A stretch of DNA of 64,000 nucleotides, from the NCBI GenBank assembly GCA_030549335.1, contig CM060188.1:17859501-17923500 (forward strand), given 5' to 3'. A program made the position numbers and the translations under genes. The notes beneath the pieces are model-generated. The model was given only the letters and a program-made list of their open reading frames with translations, searched no databases and was not told the origin of the DNA. Positions 1-9,836 of this stretch are shown here, piece by piece; within the stretch, counting starts at the first letter, position 1, and the number at the start of each line of letters is the position of its first letter. The stretch is from Pontederia crassipes. Lineage: Eukaryota; Streptophyta; Magnoliopsida; Commelinales; Pontederiaceae.

Positions 1-1900
1 GGAAATCAAACCATCGGAAGTTTCGACGGTTAAGGTCGTGAGAAGTTCCTACGGCTACGATCGTCAGAACTTTTCACAGTCCTAACCGTTGGAAGTTCCG
101 ACGACAATAATCATTGGAACTTTCGACGGTTATAACCATCGATGGTTATCTTCTTTTTCGATGGCCCGTCCATCGGAAAGGATATTTAAAATGTAAAAAA
201 AATAGACCTCCTCGCGACGGATCCAACCGCCCACGTCCTGATCCGTCACCTGGTGGACGGAGAAGGCCGCCTCGCGACGGATTCTGCTGCCGCCGCCCAC
301 GGCCTGATCCGCCACCTAGTGGCCATGGATGGTCTTCCATGGCCTGATCTGACCGCCTGAGGCTGGTGACAGATTAGGCCGGCATCGCGGGCGGGAGGGG
401 AAGAAGGGCTGCCAGATCGTGGCCAAATCGCGAGTGACGGAGTGGGAGAGGGAGCCGACTGAAGGAGAGAGCACCTTCGGAGGGAGAGAGCGCTACTAGA
501 TAGAGCGCCATTGGAGGGAGAGGGCGCCGTCAGAGGGAGAGAGCGCAAGAGGAAGAGGGACTTCGTTCGGTGGGAGTGAGAGAGGGGGAAGAGACGGAGA
601 GAGGGGAGAAAGATATATGGGGTTGTGAGGGAAAAAGTGACGCATTAATAAAAATTAGAATAACCGATGGTCCGAATCGTTGGAACCACTGAACATAAGC
701 ATTATATTATAAATAAATTTATTATTATTTTATTATCGACGGTCCAAACCATCGGAATCACCAATGGCTCTAACTCTGTCGGTAGTTCCGACTGTCCGAG
801 CCTAATAAAAACTATACATAGGCATTAAATTATATTATATATAAATTTATTAGTAATTTAATTATCGACGGTCCGGACGGTCGGAACTACGATGGACTCA
901 AAATCTATCGATAGTTCCGACAGTCCCGACCTTCAAAATTATTAATAATAAAAAAACTAGACATGGGCGTTATATTATATTATATATGAATTTATTATTA
1001 ATTTAAGGTTTATTTCCATAAATCTCTTCTAAACTAACACGATTTTTCACATCTAACCTCAAACTACGAACTTATGTTTTGGAATCCTAAACTATCGCGA
1101 CTTTTTCACTTTAGTTATTTTGTCCACTTCTGTTATAGTTTTCATTACTTTTATTGTTTCCATTTATGAAAAGACTAAATTACTCAACCCTAAAAAAAAA
1201 TATGAAATAACAAATAAAAAATTTACTGGAAGGATTAAAGTGGTAAACAAAAAAGTTTATCATTTATGAAAAAGATTAAATTACCCTCTCCCATTTTTTT
1301 ATTTTTTATATTTATTATTTGATATGTTATGGAGGGAGGGGTAATTTTATCTTTTCATAAATGGAAAAAATCAAAGGTAACAGAAAACCTAATAGAAGTA
1401 GACAGAAGGACTAAATTGAAAAAAACTGTGATAGTTTAGGTATACGAAAAATAACTCCGTAGTTTGGGGTTAATTGCAGAAAAATTTGATAGTTTAGGGA
1501 GGTTTATGAAAATAATCCTTAATTTAATTACCGACGGTCTCAACCATTGGAACTATGAGGCTCGAAATTTGTCAGTAGTTTCGATGGTCCGGGTCGTCAG
1601 AAATATTAATAATAAAAACTAAGCATAGGTGTTATATTATGTTATATATAATTTTTTTATTAACTTAATTACTGATGGCCTGAACCATCGAAACTATCGA
1701 TGGCTCGAAATCCTTCGATAGTTCCGACGATCTAGGCCGTATGAAATATTAATAATAAAAAACTAAACATATGTGTTATCTTATATTATACATAAATTTA
1801 ATATTAATTTAATTACCGATGATTCGAACCGTCGGAACTATCAACGGCTCGAAATTCATCGGTAATTACCTAGGGATTAGGCCGTCGATAAACTACAAAA
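1..1900. mobile_element. CACTA-like element family E2, left copy of unit 1 (5' end outside window)
   Basis: This stretch is full of GACGGT/ACCGTC and CGATGGT motifs spaced by AT-rich DNA, the pattern of subterminal repeats in CACTA elements. The homologous copies at 26424 and 48205 start with CACTACAAGAAAGG, a CACTA-type terminus; here that end lies just before the window. A GC-rich core (about 200-620) has a roughly 60-bp direct duplication (from 212 and from 272, each starting CTCGCGACGGAT) followed by purine-rich GGGAGAGAGCGC-type repeats. No transposase is visible, so it is non-autonomous. The right terminus is not resolved: motifs stop near 1890 and no clear TAGTG end is seen. A MITE is nested at 1007-1518. 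The short open frames here are products of the repeats. Confidence 0.55.
1007..1518. mobile_element. Mutator-like MITE M1, 512 bp, 9-bp TSD
   Basis: The element starts GGTTTATTTCC and ends GAAAATAATCC. Its ends form a long imperfect inverted repeat of about 110 bp (left arm with CCTAAACTATCGCGAC, right arm with GTGATAGTTTAGG). It is flanked by the 9-bp direct repeat TTAATTTAA at 998-1006 and 1519-1527. A 9-bp target duplication with long inverted ends is typical of Mutator-superfamily MITEs. It lies inside the E2 copy, so it is younger than E2. In the gene B blocks (about 11031-11060) only the first 30 bp or so remain, joined by a deletion to downstream E2 sequence. Confidence 0.75.
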
Positions 1901-2199
1901 CATTGAAGAGTATTTCCAATGCTTACAAAGTTTAAAATCTAAAAATTAGATGTTGTTTTACATGTCCTCTTTATATCTATTAAGTTTTTTTTAAATAGTG
2001 CATATCATATTTAATTTTTATTGTAATTATTATTTTTATAGATTCATTGAAATATCACAAATGAACTCGTGATTTCTCACATCTTTGCATGCCCTTGAAC
2101 TATTGTTAAATATATTTTATTCCTAAATGATTTTTTTATTCTGATTTTTTTTGTGAGGTGTGGTGCTTCGTGTTCCTAAATAAATTGTCATAATTTTAA

Positions 2200-2984
2200 G
2201 GATTTAACCGGGAGCACCCTCAATGCTTACAACTGCATGACTGAGCTGCGATAGTCGACGATATGTGTCCGATTCAAATTTTTTCTCGCACTCAATGGGT
2301 GATGGTTCAACTCCTTTCGTCGGTCAAGCGCAAGTCGAACCCTTCACATCGTGCCCTAACAAGTTCTACTCGCAATTTTTTTTTTGCTCGCGTTGAACGC
2401 CCTAACGACCTCGGTGCTCGCCGTCATCTGCTCGAGATCTGGTGCCCGCAAGATGTCATCATCGGTTCTGGTTTTGCTCGCAAGATGTTGTCGCCGCTAT
2501 TGTTCGCAAGTCGCTCGCAAAGCCGTCGCTCACGAAGACGTCGATTCAACATCATTGTCGCCGTTACTTACGAAGAAGTCGGTGTTGCTCGCTAAGATGC
2601 TGTAATCCCCACTTATGCTAACGAAGTTGATTATTTGCTGCTCGTCGCCGATTATGCTCACAAGATGTTCATAGTCATCGGTGCTCGTGAAATGTTCGTC
2701 ATCATTGGTGCTCACGAGTTGTTTGTCGTCGCCTCACAAGCTTTTCATGGCTGTCGTGCTTGCAAAGACATTGAGATCGATTGGAAAAAGCGATGTCGAC
2801 TTCTTGCGAAGACGCACCGACTGAAGATAGAGTGAACCGGCAATGGAGAGTGTTGAACCGGCGAACAAAAATGATAAAAAAATAGCCTCGCTGAACCGCG
2901 TGTGCACACCCACCGATCTCAATCCAACCAATGAAAAGCTTGGTAGCTAGTTCTCACAACTTAAGTTGGGAGCATCCCATTAAA
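2200..2984. mobile_element. GC-rich element R, Mutator-like candidate
   Basis: A GC-rich block of about 785 bp lies in AT-rich DNA. Its ends are imperfect inverted repeats (left TTTAACCGGGAGCACCC, right GGGAGCATCCCATTAAA). A TCATAATTTTAA-like direct repeat flanks it (2188-2199 and 2985-2999); the repeat is exact in the paralogous copy at 11639. Inside are irregular direct repeats of the type GCTCGTGAA...GCTCACGAG...TCGCC. Open frames exist on both strands but none resembles a known protein. Terminal type and a target duplication of 9-12 bp suggest a Mutator-like non-autonomous element, perhaps carrying captured genomic DNA. Class assignment is inference. Confidence 0.45.
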
Positions 2985-3694
2985 TCATAATAATTTTAAT
3001 AGTTGACAACATATTTTCCTTTAAAAAATAAGTAGAAAGGTAAATGTCATGTGACTTGAAAAATATAAAGTGAAAACACATTTAAAGTTTAAAGGACAGT
3101 AGAATATTAAAAATCATCAGTTAAATGCGAAAATTCATGACAATTCAAGAGGTCTAAAAGAAAATACTTCTTTTTAATATTTTACTTTTCAAAATAAAAT
3201 GTAAGAATATATATTTCCATTTTTTTTGTTTTTAATTACTTACTATTTTTTCTTCTTCAAAACAAAAATGATAAATATTTGTAAACAACATAAGTTCATT
3301 ATTATGTTGTAACAAAAAGTTTCCAATATAAGTATCAATGCATATTTTATATTCATGTATATTTATGTTACTTTACAGTAATAAATTGTTTTGGTCCTTA
3401 TATCCTAACAAATATTTTTTTACTAAATTTATAATAAAACCCATATTCATTAATATCTAAATATTATATATTACTCAATTACGATCTATTTGTCAAACTT
3501 TCTATTATGAATAGGGAGCGACACCTAGATCACGCACACAAAAAAAACATAAGAAATGTGAAAAATCTAAATCATGATTCACATAGGTGACGTTTGGCTG
3601 AAGAATAATATATTCTTGAAAATATTATATTCCATGTAATATTTTTTTCTTTGGATGTTAAATTAATATTCTAAAATGATGAAAATTCTTTATT
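2985..3694. other. AT-rich spacer, no gene seen
   Basis: AT-rich DNA without a plausible coding frame. The last 110 bp or so (from GTGACGTTTGGCTGAAG near 3589) are conserved upstream of the B genes and form the target into which E1 inserted. Confidence 0.6.
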
Positions 3695-4787
3695 CACTAA
3701 AAAAAATTACCATTTTTCGACGGACAATTTCCGACGGATAGAAATATGTCACAATTTGTGACGGATTTTCCAACGTTTACAACTGTCGGAAATAAAAATA
3801 ATAAATTATGTAATTTATTATATTATTATTTTATTTTTTGACGATTAGGAACGTCGATATTTTCGACGAATATCCATCCGTCACAATTTTCGTTAGATTT
3901 TTCGACGGTTATGACCGTCAGAAATGAAAATAATAAATTATGTAATTTGTTATATCATTATTTTACTTTTCGACGATTAGACGAATTTTTCGACGGTTAC
4001 GATCGTAAAAATGAAAATAATAAATTATGTAATTTGTTATATTGTTATTTTATTTTTTGACGATTAGGAATGTCGATATTTCTGACGGATATTCATCCGT
4101 TGCAATTTCCGATGGATTTTTTGACGGTTACGATTGTCGGAAATGAAAATAATAATTTATTTTTCGACGATTAGAAACGTCAAAATTTGACGGATATCTA
4201 TCCGTCACAAATTTTGACGGAATTTCCGACGATTACAACTGTCAAAAATAAAAATAATAAATTATGTAATTATTTATATTATTATTTTATTTTTTGACGA
4301 TTAGGAACGCCGATATTTCTGACATTGTAATCGTCGGTAAATGTATAATAATATAATATGAGGAGTATTTTATTAATATAATTAGCAACAGTCCAAACCG
4401 TCGCAATCCAACGGTTCCGATCGTCGGTAATAATTAGCGACAGTTCAAACCGTTAGTAAAATAAAAAAATAAATATTGTATAAGTATTTTATTTTTATAA
4501 TTAAATAATTTTCGATGGTTTCGTCAGTCAGTAACTAAAAAATAATAATATAACATATTACCGACGGTTCGGACCGTCGATAAACTAAAAAATAAACATT
4601 ATATATATGTAAGTAATATTTTATTGTTATAATTAAATACATTCCGATGGTTTGGACCGTCGGTAACTTTAAAAATAATTAAATATTACATTAATATATA
4701 TCTTTACTAATTTTTCGACGGTCATAGCCGACGGTAATTAAAAATACTCTCCTCTGATCTTTTTTCGTTTTTTCGCTTCCCAACTTT

Positions 4788-4818
<31 letters not shown>

Positions 4819-5573
4819 GCATTTTTACTTTCCCACTCTCCATTCTCCACTTATTTCACCCATTCCTCTCTCTTTCTCCATCTCCTATTTTGTCGGCCCG
4901 ACCCGTCGGCGACTTCTCCGGACCGGCGACCCTCTCCTCATTGGAGACGACCCGCCGGCGATCCCTCTCTCTCCATCTCTCTCCAGCCAGATCGGCCGAT
5001 CCAGCCGCTCATGGCTGGATCTGGCCGATCCGGCTGCCCGCGATCGGATCTGGCCGCGGGGGCAAGATCGGTCGTGACCAGATTGGCTGCCTGCGGCCCG
5101 GATCGGTCTCCTGCGGCCCGGATCGGCCCCCTGCGGCCCAGATCTGGCCGTCCGGCTGCCAATTTTTTTATTTTTAAAAAATTCTTTACGACGGTTGCGA
5201 CCACAACTGTCGAAAGTTTCGACGGTTTGTGACCGCCGAAAATTTCGACGAATTGCGACGACCGTCGAAAGTTTTGACAGTTGCGGTCGTCGAAAACTTT
5301 CGATGGTTGGAACCGCCGGACTTTTCGGACGGTTACAACCGTCGAAAGTTTTCGACGGTTGGAACCGTTGGGACTTTTCGGACCGTTAGAACTGTCGATA
5401 TTTCCGACGAATTTTTTCCAATCGTCGGAAATCGATTTGTGACGATCATTTTTCCAACGGATCAATTCCGTCCGAAAAACTGTCGAAAAATGTATTACCG
5501 ATGAGTTTTGGGTTGATTACGACCGTCTATAATCAACATTTTTTTTGTAGTGATCAGTGTTTTACTTGTAGTG
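3695..5573. mobile_element. CACTA element E1, 1879 bp, TSD ATT (unit 1 copy)
   Basis: Starts CACTAAAAAAAATTACC and ends TTTACTTGTAGTG, with the 3-bp target duplication ATT at 3692-3694 and 5574-5576. The paralogous sequence upstream of B1 reads TTTATTCCAGCTTGTG at 13139-13154, an exact empty site with one ATT. The left half has about five tandem modules of roughly 100 bp built on CGACGGTTACGACCGTCG with AT-rich linkers, as expected for subterminal transposase-binding repeats. The right half has a (TA)n tract (about 4796-4817), a GC-rich core (about 4880-5160) and more GACGGT repeats. The 3' end carries two TAGTG termini 20 bp apart (5549-5553 and 5569-5573). There is no transposase, so movement would need a partner in trans. 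Confidence 0.88.
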
Positions 5574-5794
5574 ATTCCAGCTTGTGTTTGGATGCAAATG
5601 AATAAAGTCATTTGATATTATGCTATTTGACCATTTTACCCTTCTCTTAACAAATTGTTCTTATATTTTAATTACTACTAATTATTATCTTTTTTTGTTA
5701 TTAATTTTATTATATTATAATTAGTAACCATATTTATGGACTGCATTATCTTATCTTTCTAATATAAAGTATGTACTAAAAGTATTAATAAATT

Positions 5795-6232
5795 GGATTA
5801 TTTCCTCTAACCACCCCTAAATTATCACGAATTTTCACATTTAACCCTAAATTATGAACTTCATTTTTTGGATACCTAAACTATCGCAATTTTTTCAATT
5901 TTGTCCTTCCGTCCAAGCCCGTCAACTTTTCGATTAACTTTGATTTTTTAGATTTGTGAAAAATAAAAAATGCCCATATGCGAAAGAAATCTCTCTTAGA
6001 GAGAGAAAGAGAGGAGAGGGGGGCGTGTGCAGGGAGAGATTTTTTCGCATGGCGCATTTTTGACTTTTTACAAATTCGAAAAAATAAAGTTAACGAAAAA
6101 GTTGACGAAATTAGACGGAAGGATCAAATTGAAAAAATTATGTTAGTTTAGGGATTCAAAAAATGAAGTTCATAGTTTAAGGTTAGATGTGGAAAATCGT
6201 GATAGTTTAGGAGTGGTTAGAGGAAATAATTC
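5795..6232. mobile_element. Mutator-like MITE M2, 438 bp, 9-bp TSD (unit 1 copy)
   Basis: Starts GGATTATTTCCTCTAACC and ends GGTTAGAGGAAATAATTC, forming terminal inverted repeats that extend imperfectly for more than 100 bp. The 9-bp target duplication TAATAAATT is at 5786-5794 and 6233-6241. The paralogous site upstream of B1 (13344-13352) has a single TAATAAATT and no insert. The centre carries a purine-rich GAGAGAGAAAGAGAGGAGAGG block. Terminal sequence is related to M1, so both belong to one family. Confidence 0.88.
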
Positions 6233-6241
6233 TAATAAATT

Positions 6242-6990
6242 TAATTTCTTTACTCTACAAAAGAAAAAAATCCTAATGAAATTTTTAATATGAAGAATAA
6301 ATAACTTTTTCTTGAATTCACAAGATCATCTAATTGTCAATCTTTAATTTGATGGTCATTTGGTCTATTATCAATATAATTTTATGTTACTTTTGACGTG
6401 TTATGATGTAGTTGACCATAATCAAACCATGAAGAAGGCCAAATGTCTCAAAACGTGAAGGACCATGCAGCCCTCATGAAAATGATCAAAATATATATAT
6501 TCCACTCGAATATGATACGATGAGTTTAAACATCCATTAATTGATGTGCTTGATGGTGTGAGACTTTACTCTTACTTTCATGGGTAATATCCTTTTATTC
6601 GGCTAGTAAACAACGCTATCGATTGAAGTGTTCCAATGCGTCTTCCATTAGAAATAGAAATATGTAATTGTTTTTTTCTTCCTCTAATTGGATAAAGAAA
6701 GTAAAAACTTATTTTACTTATTTATAAATCAGAAAAAAATAAGACAAAAATCTCAACTTATTTTTTGTAAAAAAATAGATCAGTTTGATCAATAAATGTA
6801 CTATTTTATTTTTAGAATATATATAACTTTTTTACATTTTTTATATTATAATATTAATGACATTTTGATCATTTGATTAAAATAATAATTTAAAATTTTA
6901 TTATTATCAAACACTATAATTACTTATTTTTAGAATTAACTTAACCATTAAATTATTTGTCAACATTTTAACTTATAAGCCAAATGAGCC
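6242..6990. other. Upstream AT-rich region of A1 with small inverted-repeat piece
   Basis: No gene is seen. Bases 6635-6678 (GCGTCTTCCATTAGAAATAG and following) match the reverse complement of 9783-9835 in the 3' flank of A1. Bases 6680-6990 include TTATAAGCCAAATGAGCC, a phrase common at the ends of small plant MITEs, but no complete element could be bounded. Confidence 0.45.
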
Positions 6991-7094
6991 TATAATAATC
7001 TCTTAATTGAATTGTCGTGTGCAAGGACAAAAAAAAAGAGTATATATATATATATGACATAACCCCTTACTAAGGAATTACATTTTAATCATGG
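6991..7094 (-). repeat. Inverted relic of the RING gene 3' flank, upstream of A1
   Basis: Read on the - strand, this segment aligns with the A1 3' flank at about 8915-9012. Shared blocks are CCATGATTAAAATGTAATT, AAGGGGTTATGTCAT, GTCCTTGCACAC and TTCAATTAAGAGAT, in the same order. Together with the piece at 6635-6678 it marks an inverted copy of the gene's downstream region. A1 therefore lies between inverted arms about 1.8 kb apart. The segment is most likely what is left of a former head-to-head gene copy. Confidence 0.75.
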
Positions 7095-7808
7095 ATATAA
7101 ACAAAATAAAGAACATATTTTAGATATAAACAGAAAATAACATAAAAATTGTAACGTTGCTTGGCCAATACTAACTACAATTATAGTTATAGAAAAGATA
7201 ACTTTTTATTTTTATGGATACAGGTCACTTTTATAGAAAACTGTAGTTAATATATTTACAGTAAAAATTTTGATTGATTTAGGATTTATGGTTTACAGTT
7301 TAGGATTAGCTTTTTTTATTTTAATTAATAATAACCATTTCTGGTTATTTCTTTATATTTTTCTGGACGTCTGATGTAATCCTTGTGGGTGCAAAATGCG
7401 GTGCCTTTAAGAAAAAAAAGAAAGACATACTCTATAGTCTACATTATTATTTAAGTATTTTTTAACAAATAACTTAAATACAGATATACTCGATAATTAA
7501 CAATATACTATATTTCACTGCAATATAATATTATAGTTATTTTTGTCATGTGGTTCCCCAAATTTTGATATTAATACTTTTATTTTATTTATTTAGTCTA
7601 AGTCAAGCTCTTGTTTTGGTCAATTTTTTTTATTTTCTCCAAGAAAATAATTTACTTATTTAATCTAAGCAAAATTCTTATTTTTATTAATAGCGAAATG
7701 GAATTTACATTCCTTAGTTCGTATTCTTTTATTTTTCAGATATATTTGATATCTAATATTTGATATTAGTGAACTTCTAATTAAGAGAATTATTATAAAA
7801 TTAGATTC

Positions 7809-7990
7809 AACATATTTAGAGTAGCATATTCGGGGACATAATAAATTTAATCATAACATATTTATGTAATATTAATCTAATTATGATTCCTAATTCGATT
7901 AGGATTTGATTTTTCTTATTAGTTCGTATATCTTTATATTAAGTCTCGCCTAAACTAATCCTCTCCGCTCTCCGCGTTTAGCAATTGATC
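7809..7990 (+). promoter_or_regulatory. Shared proximal promoter and leader of A1
   Basis: About 180 bp directly before the ATG are almost the same before A1-A5 and B1 but absent before B2 and B3. The block contains the near-palindrome TCCTAATTCGATTAGGA at 7888-7904, a TATA-like TTTATATTA near 7933-7941, and a leader with two CTCTCCG units. The start site is not known. Conservation across paralogs that differ further upstream is the main support. Confidence 0.5.
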
Positions 7991-8710
7991 ATGGCGACGT
8001 CGACGGCTTCACGCATGGACTCCTCTCCACTGCTGCCAACACCCCGGCCGTCGCATTGGAGAAATATGCGGTACCGCAACGCGGCCGTATCCATCCGTGG
8101 CGGCGTCGTCTCCGTGTCGGAGGACGACGTCTCCCACGCCGGCGAACAGGAGGTCCAACTGCAGGTGGCAGTCAACGTGGTTACGCTCACCCTGACGCCG
8201 CCGCCGTCTTCGATCCGCAGGCAGGACAGTCAAGTCACCTATGCCAACTTCCCTCTGTCTCAGCCGCTCGGCTTCCGGGAGTTGCTCCCCGATTCCCTCC
8301 TCAATCGTCCTGACCTGGACGACAGCTACGCCGACTTCTTGGTCGAAATCGTCAGCTTCTTCGCGCTCATTCACCAGTTCTCGTACATTGGGACTCCCCG
8401 CACGCTCTGGATGCAGCTCAGCATCGACGTCGTCGTCGTCGAGACGGAGGCGGAGACGGCTCCTCCTCCGCTACCTGCGGCGAGACCGCAACTCGAGAAG
8501 ATAATCTACGACGAGGGAGGAGAGTCGACGGAGTTGAGTGAGACGGCGTGCCCGATATGCCTGCAGGACTTTCAAACCGGCGAAGAACTGGGGAAGACGA
8601 TGTGTGGCCATCCCTTTCACCCTCACTGCCTCGGCAGATGGTTGGAGCGGAATCCCGTCTGCCCTCTCTGCCGGTCTCGGGTTCTCCTGACGGATGCAGC
8701 TGACGATTAG
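7991..8710 (+). CDS. RING-H2 E3 ubiquitin ligase, copy A1
   Basis: Single-exon gene of 239 aa. The C-terminal RING-H2 finger has its eight zinc ligands at C187, C190, C205, H207, H210, C213, C224 and C227 (C-x2-C-x14-C-x-H-x2-H-x2-C-x10-C-x2-C). The E2-contact positions I189, W217 and P225 usual for active RING ligases are present, so the predicted role is transfer of ubiquitin from an E2 to a substrate. No signal peptide or membrane helix is seen, so it is probably soluble. Residues about 55-150 form an alternating hydrophobic, beta-rich region of unknown family, perhaps for substrate binding; a Pro-rich linker (about 157-165) precedes an acidic stretch and the RING. The chosen ATG has a good plant context (ATCATGGCG). 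The frame is open further upstream only to a TTG at 7985, which is not a likely plant start. The substrate is unknown. Confidence 0.93.
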   Translation: MATSTASRMDSSPLLPTPRPSHWRNMRYRNAAVSIRGGVVSVSEDDVSHAGEQEVQLQVAVNVVTLTLTPPPSSIRRQDSQVTYANFPLSQPLGFRELLPDSLLNRPDLDDSYADFLVEIVSFFALIHQFSYIGTPRTLWMQLSIDVVVVETEAETAPPPLPAARPQLEKIIYDEGGESTELSETACPICLQDFQTGEELGKTMCGHPFHPHCLGRWLERNPVCPLCRSRVLLTDAADD

Positions 8711-9836
8711 CTTGTACGCACGGCACATCCCCTCGCCACAACGAAAGCATGGAGGCCGTGTCCCGGTTCCAGTTTCAGAGATCTGTTTACACCTCAATTA
8801 AATTCCCTCGTCGACTGCATGTCTTGCCGAGAATTTGTATTTTGCTTTTGTTCTTTTAAGAAGCAGGACATTGTTTTGTTTTTAATTTGCTGGCCAAAGA
8901 GTCATCTGATAACTCCATGATTAAAATGTAATTATCTCGTAAGGGGTTATGTCATGTATAATACACATTTTTTTCGTCCTTGCACACGGCCATTCAATTA
9001 AGAGATGATTATATACACAGTTTATATGTTATGAGATCTTTGTGCACGTGTTTAGTTAATTAAGTGTGTTTCTACCGTTCTATAATACATATATTTTATT
9101 TCGAATATGTACTCGATGCATATTATTTCGTCTTCTCTCGTAGTTTAAATTTTAATGTATCGATTATCGTAATTCAAATTCTTTAAATAGACGAACTCAA
9201 TAGAAGCTTTAAGTATTGCCCTCAAATATCAACAAGAAACTTGTCTCCACGATTAGGTGTCCCATTTATGAATTTGTCAACACAACACAGTTATAAAGAT
9301 CATCACCTATTACATTGTGCGCCTACAAAAAGTTAAGTTTTTGTAATAAGCCTCTTTTAAGATTTACGATAAGTGCATGTAAACACGTAAATTATATCGA
9401 CATTAATTATTGTGAACGTGCAGGATCTATGGACATATTAAAATTTATGTAAACATGCAAATTATATCGATCAACACGTTATTTAGTAAATATATACTAT
9501 GGGTATGTTATAGGTGCGATTATATATCACGATTTAAAAAAAACATTAATTTGCATGCGTGAAAAAATTATTCATAATAAAAATTATGCATTTTTATTGA
9601 AAAAATTAACTTGTGTCTAATTAATTTATACCATATTTACGTCGTATAAAGTCTTCATTTATTTATATATTCATTTCGAATACACAACTTTGAGATTGAA
9701 AACGTGTATATACATATATAGATATAAACAGAAAAGAACAAGGAAAAAATTACCATGTATAATTTTCATACTTCCGCTATCGAGCAAAAAAAAAACCAAT
9801 TACATGCTTCCATTTCTAATGGGAGTAAGGCGCACT
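8711..9836. other. 3' UTR and downstream flank of A1
   Basis: The first 200 bp or so are GC-moderate and conserved in the A copies, with a T-rich TTTGTATTTTGCTTTTGTTC near 8835-8854 that could serve as a plant far-upstream polyadenylation element. The remainder is AT-rich, conserved behind A1-A4, and stops exactly where E2 begins. Bases 8915-9012 are the right arm of the inverted repeat described at 6991. Confidence 0.6.

Noticed and set aside
114-347. 77-codon frame in E2 (also 26676 and 48457) as a transposon protein
   Set aside because: Arg/Pro-rich product of the duplicated 60-bp GC-rich repeat; overlapping open frames on the other strand show the same origin.
4938-5465. Open frames of 175-203 codons on the - strand within E1 (also 28881-29492, 50662-51264)
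   Set aside because: Composed of the GACGGT repeats and GC-rich core of a non-autonomous transposon; no domain, and + strand frames overlap them.
7985-7990. Start of the RING frame two codons upstream of the ATG, giving a 241-aa product
   Set aside because: The triplet at 7985 is TTG. Plants start at ATG, and the ATG at 7991 has a good context; the same holds for all eight copies.
8009-8374. Antisense open frames of 108-149 codons over the RING genes
   Set aside because: Typical shadows of a GC-rich coding sequence; the RING frame explains the conservation.
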